This document shows positions 45,968 to 58,294 of a stretch of 64,000 nt of DNA, one piece after another. How positions within the stretch are numbered: position 1 is the first letter of the stretch; each line of letters begins with the position of its first letter. The DNA is from Paramyrothecium sp. XJ0827 (taxonomy: Eukaryota > Ascomycota > Sordariomycetes > Hypocreales > Stachybotryaceae), in NCBI GenBank assembly GCA_020881915.1, contig JAJFPB010000008.1, positions 2,604,001 to 2,668,000 of the forward strand. Reading direction: 5' to 3'. A program made the translations under genes and the position numbers. The notes under the pieces are model-generated. The model ran no database searches and was not told where the DNA came from. It worked only from the letters and a program-made list of their open reading frames with translations.

Positions 45968-47351
45968 TCAAAGAAGCGTTTCATTCCAAACACTCCAGTA
46001 CTGGCTGTTGAAAGTTGGGAAACATTTCACCTTTTCCGGCGGCTCGGTGATCCACTGTATGCGGTGCTTCTCGTCATACTGGCTGTCTGTCCAGTTCGCC
46101 GCGTATCCCTTCACCTCCTTGACGTACGCACCCTTTTCATCCGAGTACTCCAGGTTTACGGAAGGAACCACTGCAATCTTCCCAAACCCACGGTACCATA
46201 GGGCTTTGCAGAGAACCTGGGGCTCGCCTTGGAAACACTCATTTTTTCGAGCACCGCGAAAGCGAAGCCCCTCAAGGATAGGCGTGGCGGCAAATGCTGT
46301 CGCCCCGTTCCAGCATGAAAACACTTGGAAGGGCTGTTTGGCTTCGTAACGAGATTTCGTTTCTGGTTCATTCCAGAAGAGGTTCCATGCCAGATCCCAA
46401 CTGCCGTCCTGTGGGATGTTAAAGAACGAATCTCCTGATATCGTTCTAGCCACCCACACGTCATAGAAGAAGAGATCGCGGTTATTAACCATCCAGTCCA
46501 TAGCGCAGGTCATGTCCGCTCCTAGTTCGCGTCGCTGAAGAGCAAGCTCCAATAGGTCATCGGCACACGCTGCCACATCGTTGATAAAGAGAATCGTCGT
46601 GTCCTCGTTTGCGCTGTGACTGTGCAGTAGGAGAGGTTCAAGGGCCAGATTGCGTAGTGCAGCCAACATCTGAATGCGGTTTCCGCTCTTGGGGTTTAAG
46701 TCGGACTGTTCGTACCAGTAGCGTAGCCCAATCTCCTTGAAGTAAGGATGCAAGGCACGCAATACGTCACCCGTGCCGTCTGGGGAATTGCCTTCAATAA
46801 TAGACAGAGCGCATCGCCGGGGTCCAAGGAACTCTACTACTTCAACAATACTTCCAAGGAGTCGCGGTAGTAAAGAAAGGCAGTTTCGCAAGTCGAGTGC
46901 GATGTAGAAGTCGATTGGGCCCGGTTCATCGGAGGGTTGGTCGGTGTTAAATGGCTGTCGCAAGCTGGCGTAGCGGTCTTCATTGATAGGTAGGCACTTC
47001 ATTCGTGGTAGTACCGTCTCTGAAGAATTGAAAATTGCTTTGACGAATGGGGTGATTCGTTCTGCGAGAAGTATTGTCCCTGTGTGGGCGTGTGAGTGCC
47101 GTTGTTCCACGACTGTTGGAGTTGATTGACTGGAACGACCTACCATCCGTAATGTCCTCTAGCGTTAGTAAAGTAGTCGAAGACGCCGCCACTAATTTTT
47201 CTCCGCTCTCCTTTTCTTGCGTCTGATTGCTCTGAGAGGACGGACGTGTCAAAGACAAGCGAGCAAGAGAATCATGGGCACGGTACAGGCTTATCGCCAT
47301 CAAAACGAAAGCCACTACAGAAACAAGTAGCACAAGCCATATTCGATTCAT
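45968..47351 (-). CDS. CAP59/CMT1-type alpha-1,3-mannosyltransferase (GT69)
   Basis: Two exons: 47144-47351 and 45968-47079, giving 439 residues. A single N-terminal membrane segment (IWLVLLVSVVAFVLMAISL) marks a type II Golgi protein, followed by a Ser/Gln/Glu stem. The catalytic domain matches the cryptococcal CAP59/CMT1 family: DFYIALDLRNCLSLLPRLL, SIIEGNSPDGTGDVL, ILFINDVAACADDLLEL, DMTCAMDWM, FYDVWVARTISGD and FSCWNGATAFAA. Members build capsule or cell-wall mannose linkages. Length is in the usual range and all key acidic motifs are seen. Confidence 0.9.
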
Positions 47352-48314
47352 GGCTTCGTCGTGACTGAGGTGTGTGTAGTAAGGTTGCCACGAAGATGAG
47401 GATGCGGAAGGTTGTTTCTCTTATGGTTCACGTAGGTGCGTCCCAGGGGCGAGCTGGTTCAAATAACAGCATTTGCCGTCATGTCAAGCACCAACAGCCG
47501 ATCTTATTTTGGGTACACGCACAAACTACTGCCTGTCTTGGGGGCTAAGCCGGCTGCTCTTTGACATCACCAACTTGACGGGGCATCGTTGGTTGCCGTC
47601 CATATTCTCCCAATCAGGGCCAGGTGTACGCGCCACACCGACCCCTGGTTGTGGGTCGAATCACTTGTGTCTAGCCCAAGTCAAGCAAAAAAGATGTCAA
47701 CCAACAGAACTCATCATAGCCAAGGGCCAGGGTCGAGGCCAGAGCTAACATGTGTAAGCTTTTGACCAGTCCTGACTTGTTCATGGTTGTTACCATAGCC
47801 ACTACCCTGTTGGTCGTCGATCGCCAACGGCTTCGGCCCCAAAAGTCTGGACCCATACGGCAATAAAGGTGTAACCCAACTATGATCAAGAAGCAGTTCT
47901 TGTCAGTGCATCAGTCCAGGAAGCGGTTGAAGCAAGCATTGATTGTGAAGGGCTGGGGCTGTATCGAAGGTAATTGTATGTTTGAGAAGTTAACCACATA
48001 TCGCATGATTTCACATCATCCTTGAGCATTTCGATTTCAACAGCAACGAAATGATTGAAGAGCTAAAACCCCGAATAAAATAAACACCCTATTGGCCCCT
48101 TAAAACACTAGATCAAACTTCTGGATCATCCGCTATAGCTGACGGCCTATAAGCCATCATTTTAAAACTCCTGAAAAACCCTGAACAGTAAGAGCCAGTC
48201 CCAAAGGATGGCCAAATCTTTTTTTTTTCCGTCCGGTTACAAAAGACAACTGGGGTACCACTCATTGTTGATGGCGACGAGGAACGCCAAGACAACCCTC
48301 CCCAACCATGGGCA
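47352..48314. other. intergenic, nothing recognised
   Basis: Upstream of the glycosyltransferase and downstream of the HET gene, both on the minus strand. A T9 run (48221-48229) is the only notable feature. Confidence 0.5.
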
Positions 48315-50815
48315 TCACATGAGAAGAATATGCTTTTCAGTGGCAAAGAATCCCTTGTAGCACTGATTCGTGGTCAGTTTCTTCCCGAAATCCCCATTTT
48401 GAAACATATGGAAACAGCCCACACGCTCATACGTGCCGGGCTCATCCCCTTCCTTGACCTTCAGCAGCAGCCCTGCGAACTTTGGTTCGTCATTAGTCAT
48501 GGGGTCGCGCCGTAAAGCCTTCCGCCTCGACACCTGGAGCACGGGGAGACACAGGACAAAATGGGCCTGGTCGGTGGGGAGGTCGGTATCAGGATACCCG
48601 AGGGCCATGATGAGGCCGTCTGGTTGGGACATGCTCTCGGTAGGAATCATGTCAGTGGTGACTTCGGCATCTGCGAACTCGCGCCCTGGGGGTTTCTCCA
48701 TGCAAATGCCCGTCGGGTGGATGGCAACACACCAGCGCACGAGCTTAAGGTTAAAGTAAAGCCTCCCACAATGCAGGCTCCCATGCACAAGAAGCGCGCT
48801 GGCGAGACGGATCGTGTCCGTGTCTTCCGACAGCTCTTGAGAATCCGGAATTATCACGGAGTCGACGCTGATGACACCAGGGTCTCGAGACGGCTGCGGC
48901 GCGGCAATCTGTCCGTCGACTGAAGCCCAGGACCAGGTCGGCGCCCGCCACTCTTCAGGCCGAGAAGCATTGACCGTGCTGGTTAAGCGGCCCTTGTTCT
49001 TTTCCCACTGCCGCTTGATCAGCGCCGGGTGGACAGAGAATGACATGTCCTCGTGGTCTTCAACTTTCCAAACGAGCTGAGAAGGTAGGATGCTCTCCCA
49101 GAGGCCTGAAAGGAAATAGTCCTGCAGAAAGGTCTGGAAATGCCTGACCATGCCGTCAATGGCGACTAGCTTATCAGAGCCTTTAGTTAGTTTGGCCGCA
49201 GTATACTTCTGAAGCACTTGGCTCCAGAGGTAGTAGCCTTCTAATCCAGTTTCATGCTCTTCTTGTGGAGTTTGTATCTCTTGATTCTTCTTCTCAAGGT
49301 CGACCTGAGCCCGCGATTCGGACGATGAGGCAAAATTGGGACCTGTCTTGTCTTTGGTCTGGGTCTCGCCGATCTCGATGTCTTTGAATGCGTTCGTCAT
49401 CAGCTCCAACCCACCAGTCTCCACTTGTACACCTTTGAAACGAGTGTATACGTCTCCCGCAACTCGAGGAAGCCCTTCCGGGAAGGCCTCGCAGCAGTCA
49501 ATGGTTTCGCACTCCCACAGTAATTGATTCATGCCGGCGTGAATGATGCGCCGTGAAAGAACTCGCTCTTGGAGAGCCCATCCCCGCTGATTCAAAGGTG
49601 CATCGGCAACGTGAATGTTCCAAAAGTCCAGTGGCCTCACAAGGAGCTTGGCCTCCGAATCGCCAGCCCACACAGGCTGCACGAACACGGGGTTGACGGA
49701 GCCCGGAACCCTTGACTTGAACAGCCCCCCATTGCCGTTGTAGGAGAAGGTCGCCGCCAGAGTGCAAACGGCACCGCTGTAGACTTCCTGCATCATCAAA
49801 GATTCGGTGGACCAATCTTCATCGGAGTTCTGGATGATGCACAAGGCGTCTATCCAGAGGTACGGAATTTTGAGTCTCCTCGCCACTAGTATGGCATGCC
49901 TAAATGTGGGAGGGAGTCTCTTCCATGAAATGCCAGACTGGAATTCTTCAATGGAAACCGACGACTGAGTCTCGTTCGACAGGCTCGGATCAATCAAGGT
50001 GAGCAGGGGATGGTGGCCCCAGCAGTGGCTCAGGGCGGCATATCTAGAATCCTGAGGAATCTCGTCTCGCTCAAGGAGAGTAACTATCCCTGGTTGGCCA
50101 CTCTTTCCAACCTCAATCAATCGTGTTGGTAAAAAGTTGACTGGCTGTCCAGCTCTCGCTCGGCATTTCGGGTGGTTCTCCAGACAGTTCTTGAGACATT
50201 TTGCGGCAAATGCCCAACTCTCGTCCGATCCTGTGCTCTTGCTTGTGACCGAACCCAGCATCGAGGCATCAAGGCCTCAAGATTCACGTCAGTAAGCTCT
50301 CATGCACGGAGCGTCTCGCTCAACGGAGCAAACTCACCGGACTCGGGGATCAATGCGAATGACAAGGAAGCGTTGGTCGAGGCTATGTGACGGACGGCTC
50401 CCGGACGATAAGCCGGGAGTCTGAACCCAACTCGTAAGATCCATATATCCTTGTCGTACTTGGTCTGCGAACCCTCCACAGAGCCTTTCTGAGCCCTATA
50501 AGTCGTAAAGACCCCCGGCGCACCCACCAGCTTGTCCTTGTCTCCCACCACGTGGCGCCACACGAGGACGCAAATCGGGCAGCCGGCTCGAGCGGCAGCT
50601 TGGCATTCGTATGGGCTCGAATGGTGCGTCCCGCCGGGGAGATACTTGTCGGTCATTGGGAGGAATTCTTTTGTCTTCTTGTCGCGCTTCATGACCCTCA
50701 TTTTGGTCTTGTCGTTGCTGCTGAACATCTTGAGGCATTGTTTGCAGAGAGGACTGCCATCGGTTGTCGTGGCTGGGCCCTCGTGTGGCTCTCCTTGTCG
50801 CTTAGGCGTCTCCAT
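48315..50815 (-). CDS. HET-domain (heterokaryon incompatibility) protein
   Basis: Two exons: 50338-50815 and 48315-50275, giving 812 residues. The first 110 residues include paired cysteines (LCKQCLKMF, YECQAAARAGCPIC), as is common before HET domains. The HET domain begins near residue 238 with its three motifs: YAALSHCWG, LKIPYLWIDALCIIQNSDEDW and RGWALQERVLSRRIIHA. The C-terminal half has APTWSWASVDG, a typical HET-family segment. Most such proteins contribute to non-self recognition or defence-type cell death after hyphal fusion, but the function of this one is unproven. No signal peptide; probably cytosolic. Confidence 0.92.
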
Positions 50816-52241
50816 CTTCCAAAGGCTCTTCCACGTACAGGTATAGGGTTACTGTTGAGTCACACTTTCTAGAAGACAACAAGCGATCGAAACACGTTGA
50901 TGAATAAAATGACAGGTCGAAAAGTCTTCAGCTGGTGATTTGGACAGTGACAAACACAGTCTGATTGCTCTGCCCGCCTCACTCTTCAGGCACCAATCGC
51001 ATGCGTTGCCATAATCATAACGTTATGGTATTTTCTTTTTCATGACAAAGGAAGGCATGCAGCCAATTCTTTCAGGCGACCAACTGATGAGCTGAGAAGA
51101 TGGAATTGCGGGGTGTAGCCCTCAACGTTACGAGATAATTCAATGATAGAGGTGTGGCATGCTATCAGACTTCTGGGGCAGAGTCTTGAGAAACCCCGGA
51201 TTTGTTCTTCCAAGCTTCTTCAATGACCCTCTCCGCCAAATCATCACCTGCCTGTGCACCGCCACGGTGGGTTCTTCCCAGAAACACGCCCCTGTCGTCG
51301 ACCGCATTGGCCAAGGACTATTCTGGATAGCTGGTATCTTCCGAGTGCACTGAGAGGCAAAGCTCGGATGATATGGAAATAGAATGGGTCAAGGACTGCT
51401 AGTCATATGGAAATAGCAAGCCTACCGCAATGCTAAACTCAGTGACGTGTTGATCAAGCTAGGTCTACGCCGTGCTGGCTCTGCGATGCAGCGAAAAACC
51501 CCTGACAGTAACACGGTCACAAAGTTAGGGTCAGTCATTTCGGCTTCGAGACTCATTCGGCGGAAACCAAACCATCGGATTAATTTCCAGCGTGTATGAA
51601 GATGCACACTCATCATTGAAACCGGGAATTGATCTACGGAAGCTCTGCCGGTCGCTTAATCGTTAGAGCCGCTTACTGGGCCGTCAGCACCAACTTTTAA
51701 TAACCCCTAGTCTACGTCGCAGGGATCCAGTCGTCCCACCAAAAATAGAGTCGGGGCACAGGCTCTCGGCAATAGGCTACATGGGGAACTCGACCAGGGT
51801 TGGAAACAGGAGACCTCGATTTGTTTGGACGCAGGGACGTTGCGCAACCACAGGTTTCCCGCTGGCCCCTGAATCAAATAACTGTCTCTGTTATTGTTTG
51901 ACACGCACGGGCGCGGTGATTGCCAAAACGGAGCACAATTCACGCACGACCCTTGCAGTAAACTCCATCCCCAACGCAACGGTCTGTAGTCAGTGCTCTT
52001 CAGCCTTGCCTTGGCGGGCTTGTTCTGGGGATACATAATGAAGAGCCCCTCGCCTGCCAAACCATGAGTCTGGAGCAGTAACAAGCACATTTTCTTCTCG
52101 TCTTTCCTTTCAGTCTTTTCCTATCGTCACTCTTTTCTTTCTCTGTTGACTTCTTGCTAGTTCAAGACTTCACTGGTTTTCTGTTCTTTTTTTTCTTTTT
52201 CGTCGAAGCCAACTCACTCAAGACCACTTCCAATTACCATC
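50816..52241. other. intergenic between HET gene (-) and LPMO-like gene (+)
   Basis: 1.4 kb with divergent promoters at the two ends. No supported gene; scattered short frames lack coding character. It ends in a pyrimidine-rich leader, listed separately. Confidence 0.5.
52088..52203 (+). promoter_or_regulatory. pyrimidine-rich leader of the LPMO-like gene
   Basis: About 115 bp dominated by C and T on the coding strand, just before the ATG at 52242. CT-rich tracts of this kind mark core promoters or transcription-start regions of strongly expressed fungal genes. Confidence 0.45.
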
Positions 52242-53531
52242 ATGATCTTCAGCAAGCCAATCGCCTACGCCAGCTTGGCCTCCACGGCCAGCGCCTTCAT
52301 CGCGCTGACCAACCCGGTGCCTTTCGAATACGACGGTTCTTTCACCCTTCTCGCGCCCCTTCACGCGGATGGGTCCGACTTTCCGTGCCGGGGCGTAGCT
52401 TACAAGGTCCAGGAGCCCAACGTGTACGCAGCCGGCAGCATCCAGGAGCTCCACTTCAAGGGTGTGTCTGTCCGAGGCGGTGGCTCGTGCCAGGTGTCTG
52501 TGACCACCGACCTCAAGCCGACCAAGGACTCGGTTTGGAAGGTGATCAAGTCGATCGAGGGCGGCTGTCCTGCGCAGGGCCTTGAGGGCAACCTTCCCAT
52601 GGATGCTGCCGATCCATTCGAGGAGCCCGTGCCTTTCACATATAACTACACCGTGCCGGACCTCGCGGCTGGTCAGTATACGCTGGCCTGGACTTGGTTC
52701 AACAAGGTCGGTAACCGCGAGATGTACATGAACTGCGCGCCTCTTGAGGTCACGGGCGGCGCCGGCTCGACTTCACTCGAGAGCTTGCCGGACATGTTCG
52801 TTGCCAATGCCGGCACCGACTGCATGACCAACGAAGGCGATCTCCTCTTCCCCAACCCCGGCGCCGAAGTGGAGCAGCTGAACGGCGCTACCACGGCCTG
52901 GATCGATCCCAGAGGCAGTGAGTGCACCGGCGCCCCCGGCGCGCCTGTTGTAGACGTACCTGTCACTACCACTGCCGCCCCTGGCCCGACTCAGACGCCG
53001 ACAGCCCCTGAGCCCCCAATTGACGAAGTCCCGACGGTCCCGAGCCCAGGCGCACCTTGCGCCACCGAAGGCAACTACAACTGCGTCGACGGCCGCTCGT
53101 ACCAGCGCTGCGAGGGTGGTGCCTGGTCGCATCTCGCCGTGATTGAGGATGATGTGCTCATGTGCAAGATCGGCGAGTCCAAGCATCTCGAGATTTCGCT
53201 GGTCGACGTGAGCCCACCTATCATCGAGGAGGAGTCACCCAACAAGGAGCCCGTGACCGTCCCCGATGGCGTCCCCCTGTACCCCGGCGTTATCGAGGTC
53301 TTCAAGTACGCGCCCAACACGCCCTGCCCCCCTGAGGCCGAGCAGAACTGGAACTGCATCGACGGCAGCAGCTACCAGCGTTGCGAGAACGGACTCTGGA
53401 CCGCGGTGCAGGCCCTCGAGAGCGCGTCTTTCGTCGCCAAGGGAAGCATCTGCTACGCTGGCCAGGCTGTTCAGTTGTCGACTACCATCCCTGCTGCTAG
53501 CCGTGTCCGCCGCTACACCGCTTGGCGATAA
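52242..53531 (+). CDS. secreted LPMO-like protein with two C-terminal cysteine modules
   Basis: A single exon of 429 residues. The signal peptide is about residues 1-20 (MIFSKPIAYASLASTASA), followed by a 190-residue domain like fungal AA11-type LPMO-related proteins (NPVPFEYDGSFTLLAPL, ADGSDFPCRGVAYKV, GGGSCQVSVTTDLKP, YTLAWTWFNKVGNREMYMNC). The mature N-terminus appears to be FIALTNP or nearby, so the copper-binding first His of active LPMOs is missing. A Pro/Thr-rich linker leads to two repeats of the form C-x6-7-NC-x-DG-x2-YQRC-x2-G-W, similar in style to chitin-binding CBM19. It probably acts at the cell wall as a chitin- or glucan-binding protein rather than an oxidase. Confidence 0.8.
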   Translation: MIFSKPIAYASLASTASAFIALTNPVPFEYDGSFTLLAPLHADGSDFPCRGVAYKVQEPNVYAAGSIQELHFKGVSVRGGGSCQVSVTTDLKPTKDSVWKVIKSIEGGCPAQGLEGNLPMDAADPFEEPVPFTYNYTVPDLAAGQYTLAWTWFNKVGNREMYMNCAPLEVTGGAGSTSLESLPDMFVANAGTDCMTNEGDLLFPNPGAEVEQLNGATTAWIDPRGSECTGAPGAPVVDVPVTTTAAPGPTQTPTAPEPPIDEVPTVPSPGAPCATEGNYNCVDGRSYQRCEGGAWSHLAVIEDDVLMCKIGESKHLEISLVDVSPPIIEEESPNKEPVTVPDGVPLYPGVIEVFKYAPNTPCPPEAEQNWNCIDGSSYQRCENGLWTAVQALESASFVAKGSICYAGQAVQLSTTIPAASRVRRYTAWR

Positions 53532-54006
53532 ATTGCTTATTGCTCACTTGGAATCACGAGTATTGTGTCGGGCTTTAGCTGGCTATTCCTGGTTATGGGC
53601 ACTTTGTCATGGATTGTATTGTTATTCTTGTGCTCGGCCGCAGATTCCAGGACGAACGGAACTTTTTATGCTCTCAAACATTGTTTACTGAGTTGAGGAT
53701 CGGAGGGATGTGCTACCACTTTTCTCATGATGCATGAATCAAGAGACTTTTCTGACAAGACCCTCTATGAATTGACGAAAAATGAACCACTGGAAACCAC
53801 TGGACAAGGCATCGTGATTCAATCTGCTCCGGGCCCCGTTAATTCAATATGGCGGTATGACTACTCGTAGCTGAACTCCGCCAGGCGTGAATCAGTGCAT
53901 CGTTAACAGGCTATAATATGCTTGACCTTGAACTCTCCATTACGGTTCGGGATCTATCAAATTGTTTGTCCACAGCAATGCACGCTATTATCTCTCAACC
54001 GACATC
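53532..54006. other. intergenic; promoter of the Nudix gene
   Basis: No gene recognised. An in-frame extension upstream of 54,007 lacks an ATG start. Confidence 0.45.
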
Positions 54007-54660
54007 ATGACATATGACGTGATCGAGCCCCCAGGGTCGACCCCAGGGTCGAAGAGCGCCGAACAGCATCCGCCGGTTATCTTCACAACCGCTGGAAACA
54101 CCTCTGCCTTCAACATCTCCCCAGCAGAGTTTCTCGCTTCAAGACCAGATGTACATAACCTCATTGCTGGAGCCATGGTCTTCAGGGTTTGGTCCGACGA
54201 CTCGAGCGGAAAAACCGTAGAAACACTCCTCCTCCAGCGAGCTCCATCCGACTCATTCCCCCTCCGATGGGAGATCCCAGCAGGAACTGCAGATCCAAGC
54301 CTCGACGCCAGTATAGCTGGCGTGGCGGTCCGCGAACTCTGGGAGGAGACGCAGCTACGAGCACGGACGCTTTTATGCACCGTCGGTCTGGGTCTTCCCC
54401 CTGGCGTAACGAACCTCAAATTGGTAGGGGAAGCAGAAGATGCAAGGATGGATCCTGACCTCGATCTTTGCCTGCTGCGCGTAGCAGGTTTGACTTGGGC
54501 AATCGCGACCTTCATCGCTGAAGTAGAAGATGAAGACAAAGAGATAGTTTTGCGACCGGACGAGCACGTCGCATGGGCTTGGGTGAACGAGGATGAGGTG
54601 AGGATGGACAACTGCGCGGCGACACGGGGAAAAGATTGGATTTTGTCAGTGAAGCAATGA
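54007..54660 (+). CDS. Nudix-hydrolase-type protein
   Basis: Read as a single exon of 217 residues from the first in-frame ATG. The Nudix fold is suggested by FRVWSDDSS...TLLLQRAPSDSFPLRWEIPAGTAD followed by GVAVRELWEETQL, which carries the REx2EE core of the Nudix box. The box is imperfect: the usual upstream Glu is replaced by Asp or absent, and the Gly after EET is Gln. The segment ARTLLCTVGLGLPPGVTNLK to LLRVAG may contain an unspliced intron, which would remove an odd insertion. It would hydrolyse a nucleoside diphosphate derivative in the cytosol; the substrate is not predictable. Confidence 0.7.
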   Translation: MTYDVIEPPGSTPGSKSAEQHPPVIFTTAGNTSAFNISPAEFLASRPDVHNLIAGAMVFRVWSDDSSGKTVETLLLQRAPSDSFPLRWEIPAGTADPSLDASIAGVAVRELWEETQLRARTLLCTVGLGLPPGVTNLKLVGEAEDARMDPDLDLCLLRVAGLTWAIATFIAEVEDEDKEIVLRPDEHVAWAWVNEDEVRMDNCAATRGKDWILSVKQ

Positions 54661-54840
54661 AAATGCTTCTGTTGGAAGGCCTTAAGCGACAGAAGGAAAT
54701 GGCATGACTGTTTGGGATGCCCGGTTATAGGACATCTTCGTCACATTGATAGTTATCGACGTCGGACCTGAAATTGAGTGCCACGATGGCAGAATGAACT
54801 TTTTATCTACTCAACAAATGAAGCTGCTATAGCACGCTAA

Positions 54841-57800
54841 TTACTTTTCTTGTGAAGGCGACGAACTGATAGCCCCCTCGTAGAATCGCTCGAACGTCCT
54901 GGCCTCGAGGTCCTCCTCGCCCAGGCTCTCGCCCTTCCTCAGCATGAGATTGTTTCGTCGCAGGTATACTCGCTTTCCCCACTTGTAAGACTCGACGCCG
55001 ATGAAGAAGAAGACGACGAGGGCGAAAACAATTCCCCACTCCTTGTCGATTCCAGTGTGCAGGAAGACCTTGTGGTTGAGGACGGGGATGTAAAGCGTGG
55101 GGACGGCAATGATGATGCCGCCAACAACGGACCAGAAGAGGAATTGGTTGCGCCACAGCCTCATGAACCACTCCTTGGTGTTGGAGAACATGCCGTCGAA
55201 GAGGGAGCGCCGGGAGTCGATGAGCTCCCATCCGAACAGGACAAAGACCCACATCATGACCATGTAGCAGGTGGAACGGGCCCGGAAGACGCCCTCGCAG
55301 GAAGGAGAGTACTCCAGGTTGCAGTCGGTGCCGAAGTCGCCATCCGAGAAACCCCACATGCTGGAGACGAAAGCCACGAGGAGGCAGATGCAGAGGACGA
55401 AACCGTAGCTGAAGAGATCGATCAAGAACTCTGGGGTAAAGACACCGTATTTGAGCTAAAAATAACAAGTCAGCAGATTGTTCACAACATAATGCACGGC
55501 GGTATCAGGGACAACTCACACTCTGTGGCGGCCTGCTCAGGATATCAGGGGATGAGGCCTCGAAGCCAAGACCGGTCTCGGTAAAGGCACCGGCGACGAG
55601 CAACATGAAAAGAATCTCAATGGGAGTAACCTGGAAGATAGAAATAGCCGCGGAATCCTTGTAGGCGAGACCGATAAGCATGACCGTGACGAAGGCCAAG
55701 TTCAGAGCAAGGACGTGGAGCATGAACTTCTGGATGTTGTCGAAGATGCGGCGGCCCTCCTCGACGGCGTTGAGGATACTGGCAAAGTTGTCGTCGCTGA
55801 GCACAATATCAGCCGCCGACTTGGCGACGTCGCTGCCTCCAAGACCCATGGCAATGCCAATGTCGGCGCGGTGGAGACTGGGGCTGTCGTTGACGCCGTC
55901 GCCGGTCATGGCGGCGTAGCGGCCGCGGCGGTGGAGGGCGTCAATCATGCGGACCTTTGTGGACGGGGCGCAGCGAGCCACGACAAGGGGCAGCTCGGGG
56001 AGCGCGTCGATCTCGGCTTCGCTCAGCTTGTCAAAGTCGTGGGCGGTCATGACCATGTTGCGCGCGATGTCAGAGCGGAGGAGTTCCATGCGCTTGGGCA
56101 GGATGCCGACTTCAGTGGCGATGGTACGGGCAGTCTCCGGGTGGTCACCCGTGAGCATGTGGACGCCGATGCCTGCCTGGTGGCACTTGAAGACACTGGG
56201 GCGCGACTCGGGGCGGGGAGGGTCGTAGATGCCGACGAGGCCGTGGAAGACGAGGTCGCGCTCGAAGTCCTCGCGCTTGAGGTCGTCTTTGCTGTCGGCG
56301 AAGGCGGAGGCGGAGATGCAGTTGGGGCGGCTGGACAGGGCGAGGACGCGGAAGCCCTTGCGGGCGAGGGCCTCCATGTTGGCGAGGATCTCGGCTTTGT
56401 GGGTGTCGGTCATCTTGACCAGCTCGGCGCCGAAGCCGAGCTCGGAGCAGCTGTCGATGATGCGCTCGACAGCGCCCTTGGTGAAGACGGTGATCTCGCC
56501 GGTGGCCACGCTCTTGCTAACAACGGACATCTTCTTGATGGCCGACTCAAAGGGGAACTCAGCCAGCAGCTCCCAGCTCGCGGGGTCGTGGGCAGGGTTG
56601 GTCTCGCGGTTGCGGCCGAAGCGCGCGGCGAGGACCTGGATGGCGATCTCGGTCGGGTCGCCCTGGGCCTGCCACTGGAGGGTGCCGTCCTCGCCGTTGA
56701 GCTTCCGCACGCTGGCGAGGTTGGCCAGGTTGGCGACGTCGAGGAAGCTCTTGACGCAGCCGTGGCTGTCGCTCTCCTTGAGGGGCGTGATGGCGGAGCC
56801 GGCCTCGTCCCGGCGGATGTCCTTGGGAGGGTTCTGCGTGAAGTCGATGGTGCCGGACTCGGGGTTGTAGGGCTCGTTGGAGACGTTGATGGTGTAGGTG
56901 CCGTGGCCGGGCAGCCAGGCCATCCTGGCGACCATCTTTCCCTGGGTCAGGGTTCCGGTCTTGTCAGAGCAAATGTCTGTGGAGGTTAGTATGAACTCGT
57001 CGAAACAAGGATCATGAAAGCAAACACTTACTCGTAACACCTCCCAGAGCCTCAAGCGATCGCATGTTGCGGACCAGCACGTTTCTCTCAACCATGACCT
57101 TGGCTCCAGCCGCCATGGAAATGGTAAGCACCAAGATCAGGGTCACAGGAAGGGAAGACACGGCGATGGCAATGGCGTAGATGATGACGTCCTCACGGCT
57201 CGAGAAGCGGTTGGCACCGATGACAATGATGGCACAAATGACAGCAATACCGAAGATGGACATGAACAGCTTGGCGAGCTTACGCTGGAGAGGTGTTCCA
57301 ACCGTGAATCCCAGGAAGGCACCAAGCACGTCCCAGACCTTGCCGAAGCCGAAGTAAACATAAGAAAAGACGGAGGCATTGCCGTTGTCGTCACGCTTGA
57401 CCTGGCGCTTCTCAGCGCCGTCGGCTCGGAGGGCGGCCGCGATGGCACCAATCTCCGTGAACATGCCGGTGGCAAAGACGACGGCACGGCCGCGGCCCTT
57501 GGTGACAATCGTGGAGCTGAAGACGACGTTGGTCCGGTCTCCCGGGCCGACGTCGTAGTCGCTCTCGTCGTCGCTGCTGTTCTCACTGTTCCCGCCGGTG
57601 AGAATGGCGTCGGGCTCCTTTCGCGCGGGCACAGACTCGCCGGTCAAGGCGGCCTCGTCCGCTTCCAGGTTGATGCAGTCAAGGAGGCGGGCGTCAGCGG
57701 GGACGACGTCGCCGACCTTGAGCTCGATGATGTCGCCGGGGACGATCTGCGAGGCGTCCACGGAGGTGCTCGTGCCGTCGCGGATGACCTGCGCGGTGGG

Positions 57801-58294
57801 CGAATTGAGCGAGTTGAGAGACGCAATGGTCCTCGCAGCCTGCAGATCCTGGAAAGTACCAATGACGACGTTGATCATGATGAGGGCGGCGAGGACACCG
57901 CCTTCAATCCAGGCTTGGATGGCAAAACTGGCAGCGAGAGCCAGCAGAAGAACCTAGAACAAGAGAAGAAACCCATGGTCAGCAAAGTTGTCACCGCATA
58001 CAATGACAAGTCTATAATTGAGTGAGAGAAACCCACCAGGGTCATAGAGTTGACAATCTGGGCGAGGAGGATCTCCATCACGTTGATGCCCTTCTCCTTG
58101 CCGAGGTCGTTGGGACCATACTCGGTCAGTCGCGAGGCGGCATCGCTCTGGCTGAGACCGGTGGTGGTGTCTGTGCCGAGCTCCTGGGCGACCTGCGCGG
58201 AGGACAGGGCGTGGGCTGGGCGGGAAATGGGGTTGTTGGACTGGCCGGAGACATGGGTCTCAGCCGTCTGGCCTGCTTGAACCGACTTCTTCAT
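54841..58294 (-). CDS. ENA-type (P-type IID) Na+/K+-exporting ATPase
   Basis: Four exons: 58037-58294, 57032-57953, 55520-56976, 54841-55455, giving 1,083 residues. Introns are GT-AG and the frame closes. Actuator motif TGES is at 190-193. The phosphorylation site DKTGT starts at Asp398 in TNICSDKTGTLTQGKM. The nucleotide-binding hinge TGDGVNDSPSL, LTGDHPETA and the membrane segments (PVTLILVLTISMAAGAKVMV before the P-site, more after it) are all present. The residues around the P-site (RNVLVRNMRSLEALGGVTNICSDKTG) mark subfamily IID, the fungal sodium/potassium efflux pumps, rather than the calcium or proton pumps. It acts at the plasma membrane and confers salt and alkaline tolerance. Expression is usually induced by sodium or high pH. 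Confidence 0.93.

Noticed and set aside
55715..56989. A 424-codon open frame on the + strand, antisense to the ENA ATPase
   Set aside because: It is a GC-bias shadow: alanine-, glycine-, valine- and glutamate-rich, no motif, lying wholly over the clear P-ATPase exon 3.
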